From an uncultured Phascolarctobacterium sp. (lineage in GTDB: Bacteria > Bacillota > Negativicutes > Acidaminococcales > Acidaminococcaceae): a stretch of 57,987 nucleotides of DNA. Below are positions 1-8,054 of this stretch, one piece after another; positions within the stretch are counted from its first letter, which is position 1, and each line of letters starts with the position of its first letter. Where the stretch lies: assembly GCA_900757795.1 (NCBI GenBank), contig CAAEPE010000005.1, positions 1-57,987 on the forward strand, given 5' to 3'. Position numbers and translations under genes: made by a program. Under the pieces are notes generated by a model that saw nothing but the letters and a program-made list of their open reading frames with translations, was not told where the DNA came from and did no database searches.

Positions 1-3
1 CGG

Positions 4-9
4 TATAAT
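4..9 (+). promoter_or_regulatory. -10 element upstream of the M18 aminopeptidase
   Basis: A perfect TATAAT lies at 4-9, so transcription would begin near position 16. The -35 element would fall outside the window. An RNA starting there would begin almost at the ATG at 17, which argues for a downstream translation start at 59. Confidence 0.5.
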
Positions 10-58
10 ATTCTATATGATTATAAAGAAACTTGAGCATAGAAAGGATTTGATTGCT

Positions 59-1465
59 GTGACTACTGTGAAAGAATTACAAAAAAAGCTCACGTGGGAA
101 TTTCCTCACATTGGTAAGGACGCTGACGCAGAAAAGCAAGCTGCTTTTGCTTATTGCGAGGGCTATAAGGAATTTTTGAACGAAGCTAAAACCGAGCGCG
201 AATTTACCGCCAAGGCCGTAGAAATTTTGCAAAAAGCAGGCTACGTACCCTTTGAAACAGGTAAAAAATATCAGCCCGGCGATAAGGTTTATTATGTCAA
301 CAGAGGCAAAGCTTTGATTATGTCCACCTTTGGTACTGCGCCGTTAGAAAAAGGCGTGCGCTTAAACGCAGCGCATATCGATTCCCCGCGTCTGGATTTG
401 AAGCCTAATCCGGTGTACGAAAAAAATGAGCTGGCATATTTTAAAACGCATTATTACGGCGGCATCCGCAAATATCAATGGGTGACTACGCCCTTGGCCA
501 TGCACGGCGTAATTATTAAAAAGAACAGCGAGCTTGTCAAAGTCTGCTTGGGCGAAAATCCCGGCGAGCCGCAGTTTTGTGTAACCGATTTGCTGCCTCA
601 TTTGGGTGCTAAGCAAAATGAGCGCAAGCTCAGCGACGGTATCCGCGGTGAAGAGCTGAATATTGTTATCGGCAGTTTGCCTTTTGTAGCCGAGGATGAG
701 CAAGAAAAAGTAAAAGACGCTGTTAAATTAAATGCTTTGACCATTTTAAATGAGATGTACGGCATTACCGAACACGATTTTATGCGTGCGGAAATTGAAT
801 TTGTTCCTGCCGTGAAAGCTGTTGATATCGGCTTTGACCGCGGCTTAATCGGCGCTTACGGTCAAGACGATAAGGTATGTGCTTACACTGCCTTGACTGC
901 GGAAATCGCAACTAAGGCTCCGTACTACACAACCGTTACGGTTTTGGCTGATAAAGAAGAAATCGGCTCCTACGGCAACACCGGCTTGAATTCTGATTTT
1001 GTACTGCATTATTTGGAAGATTTGGCTGCACTGGAAAATGCCAACGTCCGCACCATGCTGCGCAATACTACGGCGTTATCCTCCGATGTAAACGGCGCTT
1101 TCGATCCTAACTTCCCCGATGTTTATGAAGCACGCAACAGCTGCTTTGTAAATAAAGGACCATGCTTGACTAAATATACTGGCGCTCGCGGTAAATCAGG
1201 CTCCAACGATGCCAGCGCTGAAACTATGGCTAAGGTTATCAGCATTATGGATGAAGCCAAAGTTTATTGGCAGATTGGCGAGCTGGGCGCTGTTGACGAA
1301 GGTGGCGGCGGTACCGTTGCACTTTACGTTGCATCCATGGATATGGATGTTGTGGATTTAGGTGTGCCCATTATTTCTATGCATTCTCCCTTTGAATTAA
1401 GCTCTAAATTTGACGTTTATTATACCTATAAAGCTTTTGCTGCTTTTTTGAGCAGCGCTAAATAA
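59..1465 (+). CDS. apeB: M18 family aminopeptidase
   Basis: Zinc-dependent aminopeptidase of the M18 (aspartyl aminopeptidase) family, cytosolic, removing N-terminal residues from peptides. The metal-site motifs are all visible: HIDSPRLDLKPNP near residue 107, DKEEIGSYG near 300, the SSDVNGAFDPNFPDVYE segment, GELGAVDEGGGGT and MHSPFELSS near the C-terminus. I place the start at GTG 59 (468 aa) because AGAAAGGA at 41-48 is a well-spaced ribosome binding site. The ATG at 17 has no such site and lies within a base or two of the predicted transcript start. The gene is transcribed alone and ends at a strong terminator. Family assignment is secure; the exact substrate preference is not, and the symbol is by family. 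Confidence 0.9.
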   Translation: MTTVKELQKKLTWEFPHIGKDADAEKQAAFAYCEGYKEFLNEAKTEREFTAKAVEILQKAGYVPFETGKKYQPGDKVYYVNRGKALIMSTFGTAPLEKGVRLNAAHIDSPRLDLKPNPVYEKNELAYFKTHYYGGIRKYQWVTTPLAMHGVIIKKNSELVKVCLGENPGEPQFCVTDLLPHLGAKQNERKLSDGIRGEELNIVIGSLPFVAEDEQEKVKDAVKLNALTILNEMYGITEHDFMRAEIEFVPAVKAVDIGFDRGLIGAYGQDDKVCAYTALTAEIATKAPYYTTVTVLADKEEIGSYGNTGLNSDFVLHYLEDLAALENANVRTMLRNTTALSSDVNGAFDPNFPDVYEARNSCFVNKGPCLTKYTGARGKSGSNDASAETMAKVISIMDEAKVYWQIGELGAVDEGGGGTVALYVASMDMDVVDLGVPIISMHSPFELSSKFDVYYTYKAFAAFLSSAK

Positions 1466-1471
1466 TCACAA

Positions 1472-1506
1472 CCGCCGTGCAGAAAATTTTCTGTACGGCG
1501 GTTTTT
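1472..1506 (+). terminator. Rho-independent terminator after the M18 aminopeptidase
   Basis: CCGCCGTGCAGAAAA pairs with TTTTCTGTACGGCGG, giving a nearly continuous stem that is followed by a T-run (GTTTTT). It begins 6 nt after the stop codon. Confidence 0.9.
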
Positions 1507-1633
1507 AAATATGGTATAAGCGTTAAAAATTTAACAATCTACTGCCTACGTCTTTAAAATATGATATAATGTTAATACTTAGCGATTGCATAGCCGCAGG
1601 TGAACGCAGAGTTTAGTAGAATATATGTCATTA

Positions 1634-1650
1634 TGGTATAATGCTATAAT
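1634..1650 (+). promoter_or_regulatory. Tandem extended -10 promoters for the ABC exporter
   Basis: Two TGnTATAAT extended -10 boxes sit back to back (TGGTATAAT 1634-1642 and TGCTATAAT 1642-1650), ahead of the ABC transporter. No convincing -35 is visible, which fits extended -10 promoters. A further TATAAT occurs at 1565-1570. Confidence 0.5.
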
Positions 1651-1674
1651 CATAAAATTATGTGCGAGGTAATT

Positions 1675-3387
1675 ATGCTGAAACGCTTTTTGCGCTTTTA
1701 CATTCCTTATAAAAAAATATTAGCTCTAACGCTGTTTGGTGCAGTGGTGACATCTTTAATCGAACTATTTTTTCCGCTGTATATCCGTTATATTATGAAT
1801 GAAATTTTGCCGCTGCATGATATTCCCTTGCTGCTGCAAATGGCGGCGGGACTTTTGGCGTTGTATCTTTTTAATTGCCTTATCAATTATCAAGTGATGA
1901 GCCACGGGCGCACAATTGGCGCGCTTATTGAGCAGGATATGCGGCGGGCGATTTTCCGCCATGTGCAGGCCATGAGCTTTCGCTTTTTTGATAATCAGCG
2001 GGTAGGTCAGCTTGTTTCCCGTATTGTGGGCGACGTGGGGGAGATACGCGAGCTGATTTTTTTGGGGCCCAATTATCTTTTGGTGTGCCTTATTTTTATG
2101 CTGGGCACAATCAGCATTTTGTTCTATATAAATTGGCAGCTGGCTATTATCGTTAATCTTTTGCTTATCGGAAAAGCTTACGATTCTGTAACCACTAATC
2201 GCAAGCTGAAACAGGCCGGACGGGAAGCCCGCAAGCAGGTGGGCAATCTTACGGCGCAGACTACGGAAAGCTTGAACGCCGTGCGTTTAGTGCAGTCCTT
2301 TAATAACGAAGAGCTGGAATGCAGCAAGCTGGACGCGGTGGCAGCCAAGCTTTTGGAGGCGCGCAAAAAATCCTTTAAGCTCTTGAGTCATTCCAATACC
2401 AGCATGGTGCTGTTTTCCAACATTACCAATCTGTCCATTATCGTAGTGGGCGGCGTGCTGATAACTTTGGAACGCATGGATATCAGCGATTTAATTGCTT
2501 TTTTGCTATATGTTTCCATTTTTGTGCGGCCGGTACTGCGCCTTAATGCTTTGGCGGAAAGCTATCAAAAGGGCATAGCCAGCTACCAGCGTTTTGAGCA
2601 GCTGATGCAGCTGGCACCGGAAATTGCCGACGCGCCGGACGCAGAGGACGCAGGCGTGCTCAAAGGCGACATTACCTTCGAAAATATTACCTTTGCTTAT
2701 GACGGCAAAGAGCCGGTAGTAGAAAATTTTTCGCTGGCGATTAAAGCAGGCGAATCGGTGGCTTTTGTGGGCACCACAGGCGTAGGCAAAAGTACGCTGT
2801 GTAATTTGCTGGCGCGTTTTTACGAACCGCAGCAAGGGCGCATTACCATTGACGGACGCGACATTAAATCCATGACGCTGGCGTCTTTGCGCCACAATAT
2901 CGGCATTGTGCAGCAAGATATTTTTCTGTTCTCTGACAGCGTGACCAGCAATATCGCTTTTGGCAGAATTGACGCAACGCAGCAAGAAATTGAGGCGGCG
3001 GCCAAAAACGCAGAGGCTGACCGCTTTATTGAAATGCTGCCGCAAAAATATGATACGGCCTTAGGCGAGCGCGGCGTAAAACTTAGCGGCGGCCAAAAGC
3101 AGCGTATAGCTATTGCTCGCGTATTTTTGAAAAATCCGTCCATTTTGATTTTAGACGAAGCAACTTCCTCTTTGGATAACGAAACTGAGAAAAATATTCA
3201 AGGTGCTTTAAACGAACTTTCGCATAATCGTACTACTTTGGTTGTGGCGCATCGCTTGGCGACCATTCGCCACGTGGATCGCATTGTGGTGTTGTCACGG
3301 CACGGAATTTTAGAGCAGGGCTCTCACGAAGAGTTGATGGTGAAAAAAGGCGAATATTATAAATTGTATACAGCGCAGACCTTATAA
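1675..3387 (+). CDS. ABC exporter, fused membrane and ATPase domains (MsbA/MdlB type)
   Basis: A half-transporter that would dimerise to export lipids, drugs or peptides across the inner membrane using ATP. The N-terminal ~300 residues carry six hydrophobic segments (type I exporter fold). The C-terminal nucleotide-binding domain shows Walker A GTTGVGKST, Q-loop QQDIF, signature LSGGQKQR, Walker B ILILDEATSSLD and H-loop AHRLAT. I choose ATG 1675 (570 aa) over ATG 1660 because GAGG at 1666-1669 is properly spaced from 1675. It stands alone between the M18 peptidase and trmK, so context does not reveal the substrate. MsbA-like lipid A flipping is possible in a diderm but unproven. Confidence 0.9.
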   Translation: MLKRFLRFYIPYKKILALTLFGAVVTSLIELFFPLYIRYIMNEILPLHDIPLLLQMAAGLLALYLFNCLINYQVMSHGRTIGALIEQDMRRAIFRHVQAMSFRFFDNQRVGQLVSRIVGDVGEIRELIFLGPNYLLVCLIFMLGTISILFYINWQLAIIVNLLLIGKAYDSVTTNRKLKQAGREARKQVGNLTAQTTESLNAVRLVQSFNNEELECSKLDAVAAKLLEARKKSFKLLSHSNTSMVLFSNITNLSIIVVGGVLITLERMDISDLIAFLLYVSIFVRPVLRLNALAESYQKGIASYQRFEQLMQLAPEIADAPDAEDAGVLKGDITFENITFAYDGKEPVVENFSLAIKAGESVAFVGTTGVGKSTLCNLLARFYEPQQGRITIDGRDIKSMTLASLRHNIGIVQQDIFLFSDSVTSNIAFGRIDATQQEIEAAAKNAEADRFIEMLPQKYDTALGERGVKLSGGQKQRIAIARVFLKNPSILILDEATSSLDNETEKNIQGALNELSHNRTTLVVAHRLATIRHVDRIVVLSRHGILEQGSHEELMVKKGEYYKLYTAQTL

Positions 3388-3414
3388 ATTTCAGGTAAAA
3401 TCAAAGGAGTAGTT

Positions 3415-4119
3415 ATGAATTTAGATAAAAGATTACAGGCTGCGGCGAATTTTGTACCTCAAGGCTGCATTTTAGCGGATATTGGTACGGATCACGCTTA
3501 TCTGCCAGTGTGGCTTTTGAAAAAAAATTTGATTGCTAGGGCTGTGGCCGGAGACATTGCCGCCGGACCTTGTCAGGCCGCCCGCAATACGGTGTCTATG
3601 TTTGGCGTGCAGGACAGGGTAGAGGTACGTCAAGGCAGCGGCCTTGAGGTGTTGCAGGCTGGCGAAGTTGATTGTGCGGCTATCTGCGGCATGGGCGGCA
3701 GTACTATTATCAGCATTTTAGAGGCTGATATGGAAATTGCCGCATCAATACAGCGTTTGGTGTTGCAGCCTATGGCGGGAGCGGCAGGCTTGCGTAAATG
3801 GCTGGTGGAGCATGGCTGGTATCTTGTTGCGGAAGATTTAGTTGACGAACCGACGCATTTTTACGAAATTATTTGTGCCGAACGTGGAGCAGACGCAAAA
3901 TATACGGCGGCAGAATATTTTGTAGGGCCTACATTGCTGCGTCAAGGTCATGCGCTTTTAGCCAAGCAGCTTACAAGGCAGATAAATAGCTGCAAGGAGC
4001 TGCTGCAAAATATGGCGTGCAGTGAAAAAGCACGTGTCAGCGCTAAATATCAGGAAACGCAGGCGCTGCTGCAAGATTTGGAGGTATTAGCCAATGAAAA
4101 ATCCGATTACCATAAATGA
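3415..4119 (+). CDS. trmK: tRNA (adenine(22)-N1)-methyltransferase TrmK
   Basis: SAM-dependent methyltransferase of the TrmK/YqfN family (COG2384), which makes m1A22 in the D-loop region of tRNAs. The N-terminus has the family's SAM-binding signature ADIGTDHAYLPVWL followed by AVAGDI, and AICGMGGSTI is the catalytic-side loop. At 234 aa the length is normal. An AGGAG ribosome binding site precedes ATG 3415. The 3' end overlaps the Nif3-like gene by 26 bp, the usual trmK-nif3 pairing in Firmicutes, implying translational coupling. Confidence 0.92.
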   Translation: MNLDKRLQAAANFVPQGCILADIGTDHAYLPVWLLKKNLIARAVAGDIAAGPCQAARNTVSMFGVQDRVEVRQGSGLEVLQAGEVDCAAICGMGGSTIISILEADMEIAASIQRLVLQPMAGAAGLRKWLVEHGWYLVAEDLVDEPTHFYEIICAERGADAKYTAAEYFVGPTLLRQGHALLAKQLTRQINSCKELLQNMACSEKARVSAKYQETQALLQDLEVLANEKSDYHK

Positions 4120-4879
4120 TATGGTGCTTTTATTAGAAGAAATGGCGCCGGCATCCATGGCAGAAGATTGGGATAACGTGGGACTTATGCTTGGACGTGG
4201 CACACATCCTGTGCGTCGACTGCTTTTGGCTTTAGATATGACAGCTGAAACGGTGGAGCAGGCTATCAGTTTTAAGGCAGATATGCTTATTACACATCAT
4301 CCGGCAATTTTCAAAGCTCTGCCTAGAGTTACGGATGCTGACTGGCAGCAGGAGCTTTTGTTGCAATTAGCGGAGCATGGAATCGCTGTGTACAGCGCTC
4401 ATACAAATTTAGACTGTGTTTCTAATGGCGTCAATGATTCGTTGGTTAAGCGACTGCGTCTGCAAGATGATGATGTGCTGGATGCAGGCAGCGGCCTTGG
4501 CCGTATTGGCGTGGTAGAGCCGTGCAGCTTAGAAAATTTTGCTGCCTTTGTAAAAAATGCGCTGCATGCTGATTATGTAGCGGTAGGAAATGCCGGACGA
4601 CCGGTGCATAAGGTGGCAGTGTGCGGCGGTGCCGGCAGCGATTTGATTGAAGAAGCTCTGCGCCAAAACGCCGATACCTTGGTGACTGGTGATGTCAAAT
4701 ATCACGAAGCACAGCGGGCAGTTTTCAGCGGCTTAAATATTATCGACGCAGGGCATCAGCCTACGGAATGGCCTGTTTTGGAAGACTTGGCAGATAGGCT
4801 TTCTTTACATTTTGCAGAAAAAAATTGGAATATTATTTTAAAGGTAGCTTCGGAAACGATGCTGTTAAAGCACATATAA
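4094..4879 (+). CDS. Nif3-like dinuclear metal centre protein (GTP cyclohydrolase 1 type 2 / YqfO family)
   Basis: Member of the NIF3 family, which forms toroidal hexamers with a dinuclear metal centre; cellular role poorly known. Ligand motifs visible are ITHHPAIF near residue 66, SAHTNLDC near 100 and the C-terminal GHQPTEWP pair (His and Glu). At 261 aa it is the short form, lacking the PII-like insert found in B. subtilis YqfO. It starts inside trmK, 26 bp before that gene's end. Confidence 0.9.
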   Translation: MKNPITINDMVLLLEEMAPASMAEDWDNVGLMLGRGTHPVRRLLLALDMTAETVEQAISFKADMLITHHPAIFKALPRVTDADWQQELLLQLAEHGIAVYSAHTNLDCVSNGVNDSLVKRLRLQDDDVLDAGSGLGRIGVVEPCSLENFAAFVKNALHADYVAVGNAGRPVHKVAVCGGAGSDLIEEALRQNADTLVTGDVKYHEAQRAVFSGLNIIDAGHQPTEWPVLEDLADRLSLHFAEKNWNIILKVASETMLLKHI

Positions 4880-4894
4880 AAGAAGGTGGAATAG

Positions 4895-5821
4895 ATGATT
4901 AACGATTTTAAGGTTGGCATTAAGGTGTGTCAGGCTATGCTGGTACGCGTGCTCAAGGTTGGCAACTCTTCTAACGGCGGCGTTTTTGCCCGCGGCACCC
5001 TGGAGGATAATAGCGGTCACATTGCGTTTATTTGCTTTGACGCAGCTTTAGTAGAAAAAATGCGCCAACTGGAAGGACCCACGGCGTTTATGGTGGGCGG
5101 TGATGTGGATATCAATAAATTTTCTAATGATATGACCTTGCAGCTGGTTATCAAACGCATGGACGAGCTTGTTCCCGGTGACGATATCAGCGGCTTGGTG
5201 CCTCACGGTAATTTTGATGTGGAGGGCTACAAAAATAAGCTGGCTAATTATATTCGCGCCGTGCGTACGCCTACTTTGAGAAAGCTTTTGGAAACAATTT
5301 TCAGCGGCAATACCTATGACGCTTTTGTGCATAATCCGGCGGGCATGAAAATGCACCATGCTTATATCGGCGGCTTGCTGCAGCATTCTGTTGACGTTAC
5401 AGAGCTGGCGGTAGCTATGGCTGACAGAATTGAGGATGTGGACAAGGATTTAGTTATTGCAGGCGCTTTGCTCCATGATTTAGGCAAGATTAAAGAAATT
5501 TCCGCGGAGATAGGATTTCCCTATACTAATGTGGGGCGTTTTATGGGGCATATTGCCATGACCAGCCTGATGGTGCAGGAAGCGGCGGCAAAGTTAAATA
5601 TTCCCGCTAATCGTTTGGAACAGCTGCAGCATATTCTGTTGTCCCATCATGGCGATAATGAAAAGGGTTCGCCTGTGGCTTGCGCTACCAAAGAAGCGTT
5701 TATTGTGCATTATGCCGACGAAATTAACGCTATTATGAATCAGTTTGAGCAGCATGACGGCAAAGGGGCGTGGTCCTTTAACCGGATGCTGGGACGCAAT
5801 ATTTTAACAGAAAAATTGTAA
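4895..5821 (+). CDS. yhaM: 3'-5' exoribonuclease of the YhaM family (OB-fold plus HD domain)
   Basis: Predicted metal-dependent 3'-5' exoribonuclease. The N-terminal ~100 residues form an OB-type nucleic-acid binding domain (GGVFARGTLEDNSGHIAF). The HD phosphohydrolase core follows: HHAYIGGLLQHS near residue 154 and LLHDLGKI near 193, then a downstream SHHGD near 250. At 308 aa it matches B. subtilis YhaM. A ribosome binding site AAGAAGGTGG precedes the ATG. It follows the nif3-like gene by 15 bp and is probably in the same operon. Confidence 0.9.
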   Translation: MINDFKVGIKVCQAMLVRVLKVGNSSNGGVFARGTLEDNSGHIAFICFDAALVEKMRQLEGPTAFMVGGDVDINKFSNDMTLQLVIKRMDELVPGDDISGLVPHGNFDVEGYKNKLANYIRAVRTPTLRKLLETIFSGNTYDAFVHNPAGMKMHHAYIGGLLQHSVDVTELAVAMADRIEDVDKDLVIAGALLHDLGKIKEISAEIGFPYTNVGRFMGHIAMTSLMVQEAAAKLNIPANRLEQLQHILLSHHGDNEKGSPVACATKEAFIVHYADEINAIMNQFEQHDGKGAWSFNRMLGRNILTEKL

Positions 5822-5835
5822 TTGAAGCGTAAAAA

Positions 5836-5862
5836 AGCTGCTGACAAAATTTGACAGCAGCT
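5836..5862 (+). promoter_or_regulatory. Hairpin directly abutting the ribosome binding site of the NifX-like gene
   Basis: AGCTGCTG (5836-5843) pairs perfectly with CAGCAGCT (5855-5862) around an 11-nt loop that can itself pair partly. The AAGGAG of the next gene begins at 5863, directly after the stem. There is no T-run, so it is not a canonical terminator. It may stabilise the mRNA end or modulate access to the ribosome binding site. Confidence 0.45.
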
Positions 5863-5878
5863 AAGGAGAATAATAAAC

Positions 5879-6283
5879 ATGAAAATTGCAGTAACTTATG
5901 AAAACGGACAAATTTTTCAGCACTTTGGACATACGCAGCAGTTCAAAATTTATGAGCTTGAAAATGGCAAAATTATAGGAACGGAAGTAGTAGATACCAA
6001 TGGACAAGGTCACGGCGCGCTGTCCGGTTTTCTTGCCAATGCCAAGGTTGAGGTTCTGTTGTGCGGCGGTATTGGCGCCGGAGCACAAAATGCGTTGAAC
6101 GCTGCCGGAATAAAATTTTATGGCGGCGTTTCCGGTGCAGTTGACGAGGCGGTACAGGCGTATCTTGCCGGAAAGCTGGTTTATAATGCGGAAGTACATT
6201 GCAGTCACCATGAACACGAACATTCCTGCGGCGAACATTATTGCGGTGCAGACAAGCACGGCTGCAGCGGCAGCGCTGATTAA
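5879..6283 (+). CDS. Dinitrogenase iron-molybdenum cofactor-domain protein with His/Cys-rich tail
   Basis: The first ~100 residues match the NifX/NafY/NifB C-terminal domain family (Nitro_FeMo-Co): MKIAVTYENGQIFQHFGHTQQFKIYE at the start, then LLCGGIGAGAQNAL and GVSGAVDEAVQAYLAG. This RNase H-like fold binds Fe-S or Fe-Mo clusters in nitrogenase systems, and similar orphan proteins occur in anaerobes lacking nitrogenase. The last ~27 residues are packed with His and Cys (HCSHHEHEHSCGEHYC), suggesting metal binding. No nif gene is nearby, so a role in nitrogen fixation is not supported here; iron or metal handling is inferred. Confidence 0.82.
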   Translation: MKIAVTYENGQIFQHFGHTQQFKIYELENGKIIGTEVVDTNGQGHGALSGFLANAKVEVLLCGGIGAGAQNALNAAGIKFYGGVSGAVDEAVQAYLAGKLVYNAEVHCSHHEHEHSCGEHYCGADKHGCSGSAD

Positions 6284-6305
6284 AATGTTTGAATAAGGGC
6301 AAAGT

Positions 6306-6337
6306 AAAAAGCAGGCTGGAAATCAGCCTGCTTTTTT
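6306..6337 (+). terminator. Bidirectional terminator between convergent genes
   Basis: AAAAAGCAGGCTG / CAGCCTGCTTTTTT with a 5-nt loop; an A-run before and a T-run after the stem let it serve both the NifX-like gene (+) and the aminotransferase (-). Confidence 0.9.
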
Positions 6338-6353
6338 GTGCAAAATTTTTGTA

Positions 6354-7550
6354 TTATTTGTTGGTGCGTCCGGGATATACTTTCAAAGCTTCGCCTAAAA
6401 TATAAATGGCTTGCTTCAAGTCCTCGGAGTTGAGCACATAAGCTAAACGCGCTTCGTTTACGCCGCTGCCGGGAGTATTATAGAAACCGTTGCCGGGAGC
6501 GAACATAACAGTTTCGCCGTTGATATCAAAGTTCTCCAAAATCCAAATAGCAAATTTTTCGGCGTCGTCGACAGGCATGTTAACCATAATATAGAAAGCG
6601 CCTTTAGGATCGGAAGCTTTAACGCCAGGCAGCTTAGCCAATGCTTCCACAATAGTATCGCGGCGTTTTTTATATTCCACATTAACTGCTTCTAAATAAG
6701 AAACGGGAGTGGTGTAAAGCGCTGCTGCGCCAACCTGTTCCAAAATGGGGGAGCACAGACGTGCTTGGCAGCATTTAATAATTTGCTTGCCCAATTCTTT
6801 GTTTTTACTGATAATGCAGCCGATACGTGCGCCGCAAGCGCTGTAACGTTTAGAAACGGAGTCGATAATAATCAGATTGTCGTCCAGTTCAGGCATGGTA
6901 CCGAAAGAACGATATTCGCCGTCATAAACAAATTCACGGTATACTTCGTCGGCAATCAGCGCCAAATCATATTTGCGCACAATGCGGGAAATCATGTCCT
7001 GTTCTTCGGGAGTATAAACTACGCCGGTAGGATTACCGGGGTTAGTCAGCAAAATAGCTTTAGTTTTGGGAGTAATGTGCTTTTCAATTTCTTCCTGGCT
7101 GGGCAAATGGTAGCCATTGTCTACGCTTGTGGGAACAGCGTTGATTTTTGCACCAAACTCTTTGCAGAAGGTGGTATAGTTAGCGTAGAAAGGCTCAAAA
7201 ACCATAATTTCGTCGTCACGGTCGCACAAAGCCATTACTGCCATAATCAGCGCTTCACTGCCGCCGTTGGTAACAAAAATATCTTCAATAGCATAATCCA
7301 TGCCTTTTTCTGCATAATATTTTTGTACAGCCTTTAGCAAAAACATTTCGCCTTTGGAATTGCTGTAAGCAATGACCGGAGCTTTGTAATCGCGGATACT
7401 GTTCATAAATTGTTCTGGAGTAGCAATATCAGGCTGACCGATATTTAAGTGATAAACTTTTTTGCCTGCTGCTTTGGCTGCGTCAGCATAGGGGCTAAGC
7501 TTTCTGATGGGAGACGAGGTTAATGCTTGAACACGTGCGGAAAGTTTCAT
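6354..7550 (-). CDS. PLP-dependent aminotransferase, class I/II
   Basis: Fold-type I aminotransferase, probably acting on aspartate, aromatic or branched amino acids with 2-oxoglutarate or pyruvate. Visible motifs: NIGQPD near residue 37, TNPGNPTG at 169-176, DEVYREFVYD at 201-210 (Asp and Tyr cofactor contacts), the PLP lysine in SVSKRYSACGARIG (K234) and a C-terminal arginine in NEARLAYVL. The 398-aa length is normal. On the minus strand it is monocistronic, with an AAAGGAG site upstream of ATG 7550 and a -10 (TATAAT, minus strand) at 7627-7632. The substrate cannot be assigned from sequence reading alone. Confidence 0.9.
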   Translation of the reverse strand: MKLSARVQALTSSPIRKLSPYADAAKAAGKKVYHLNIGQPDIATPEQFMNSIRDYKAPVIAYSNSKGEMFLLKAVQKYYAEKGMDYAIEDIFVTNGGSEALIMAVMALCDRDDEIMVFEPFYANYTTFCKEFGAKINAVPTSVDNGYHLPSQEEIEKHITPKTKAILLTNPGNPTGVVYTPEEQDMISRIVRKYDLALIADEVYREFVYDGEYRSFGTMPELDDNLIIIDSVSKRYSACGARIGCIISKNKELGKQIIKCCQARLCSPILEQVGAAALYTTPVSYLEAVNVEYKKRRDTIVEALAKLPGVKASDPKGAFYIMVNMPVDDAEKFAIWILENFDINGETVMFAPGNGFYNTPGSGVNEARLAYVLNSEDLKQAIYILGEALKVYPGRTNK

Positions 7551-7626
7551 GTTATATTGCTCCTTTATTTTATATTAAATGAAATTGCTGCTCAAAAAAT
7601 GGCAAGCAGCTTTCGTATACTTTAGT

Positions 7627-7632
7627 ATTATA
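7627..7632 (-). promoter_or_regulatory. -10 element of the aminotransferase gene
   Basis: ATTATA on the plus strand reads TATAAT on the minus strand, about 80 bp before the ATG. The leader contains a small hairpin (GCTGCT 7587-7592 / AGCAGC 7605-7610). No good -35 at 17 bp. Confidence 0.4.
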
Positions 7633-7754
7633 GCATAAATGTATATTTAGTGTCGGCAAATTTTAGATAAATACTGTATACTTTGCAAAATAAAATAAAA
7701 ATCAACAAATTTTGTAAAGCTGTTAAGAAAAATTTTTACAGCACCGGATATAAT

Positions 7755-7783
7755 TTGACTTTTATTCTGTGGCGGTATATAAT
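7755..7783 (+). promoter_or_regulatory. Promoter of the T-box/leuS transcript
   Basis: TTGACT (7755-7760), a 17-bp spacer, then TATAAT (7778-7783), giving a start near 7790, just ahead of the T-box leader. Confidence 0.8.
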
Positions 7784-7789
7784 ATTTAA

Positions 7790-8022
7790 GATAATTTTTA
7801 AGAAATTCTGTGAAGCGGAGTAGTAATCGTAAAGTTTTTTCAGAAAGTCGGCGGTTGATGAGAGCCGATAAGCCTTGAAGATGAACTCACCGTGAAGAAG
7901 CCGCAAGGAAATGTGCGGACGTGATGCTGCGTTAATGCTAATGGAGTGGCGGCAATGCCGCAATCAGGGTGGTACCGCGAAGCTATTTCGTCCCTGACCT
8001 TATTTAGGGTCGGGGATTTTTT
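7790..8022 (+). promoter_or_regulatory. Leucine T-box riboswitch
   Basis: tRNA-sensing leader that reads through into leuS when uncharged tRNA-Leu accumulates. Stem I contains CGGAGTAG near 7816 and AGTCGGCGG near 7845. The specifier in GATGAACTCACC is CTC (7886-7888), a leucine codon. The T-box proper TGGTACCGCG is at 7970-7979; its TGGT pairs with an ACCA end, matching the A discriminator of tRNA-Leu. The terminator stem CCCTGACC / GGTCGGGG (7992-8015) is followed by a T-run to 8022. All canonical parts are visible; stem II/III pairing was not worked out fully. Confidence 0.95.
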
Positions 8023-8054
8023 ATTTTCGACCAAAAATTTTTGGAGGTAATGTA

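Noticed and set aside
17..1465. Start of the M18 peptidase at ATG 17
   Set aside because: TATAAT at 4-9 puts the transcript start at about 16, leaving no leader. GTG 59 with AGAAAGGA is the better start.
2506..3045. Long antisense ORF (179 codons) inside the ABC exporter
   Set aside because: It lies opposite the conserved nucleotide-binding domain, has no ribosome binding site and no protein-like composition; a shadow of a real gene.
5879..6283. Evidence of nitrogen fixation
   Set aside because: One Fe-Mo-cofactor-domain protein is not enough; such proteins are common in anaerobes without nitrogenase and no nif genes are present in the window.
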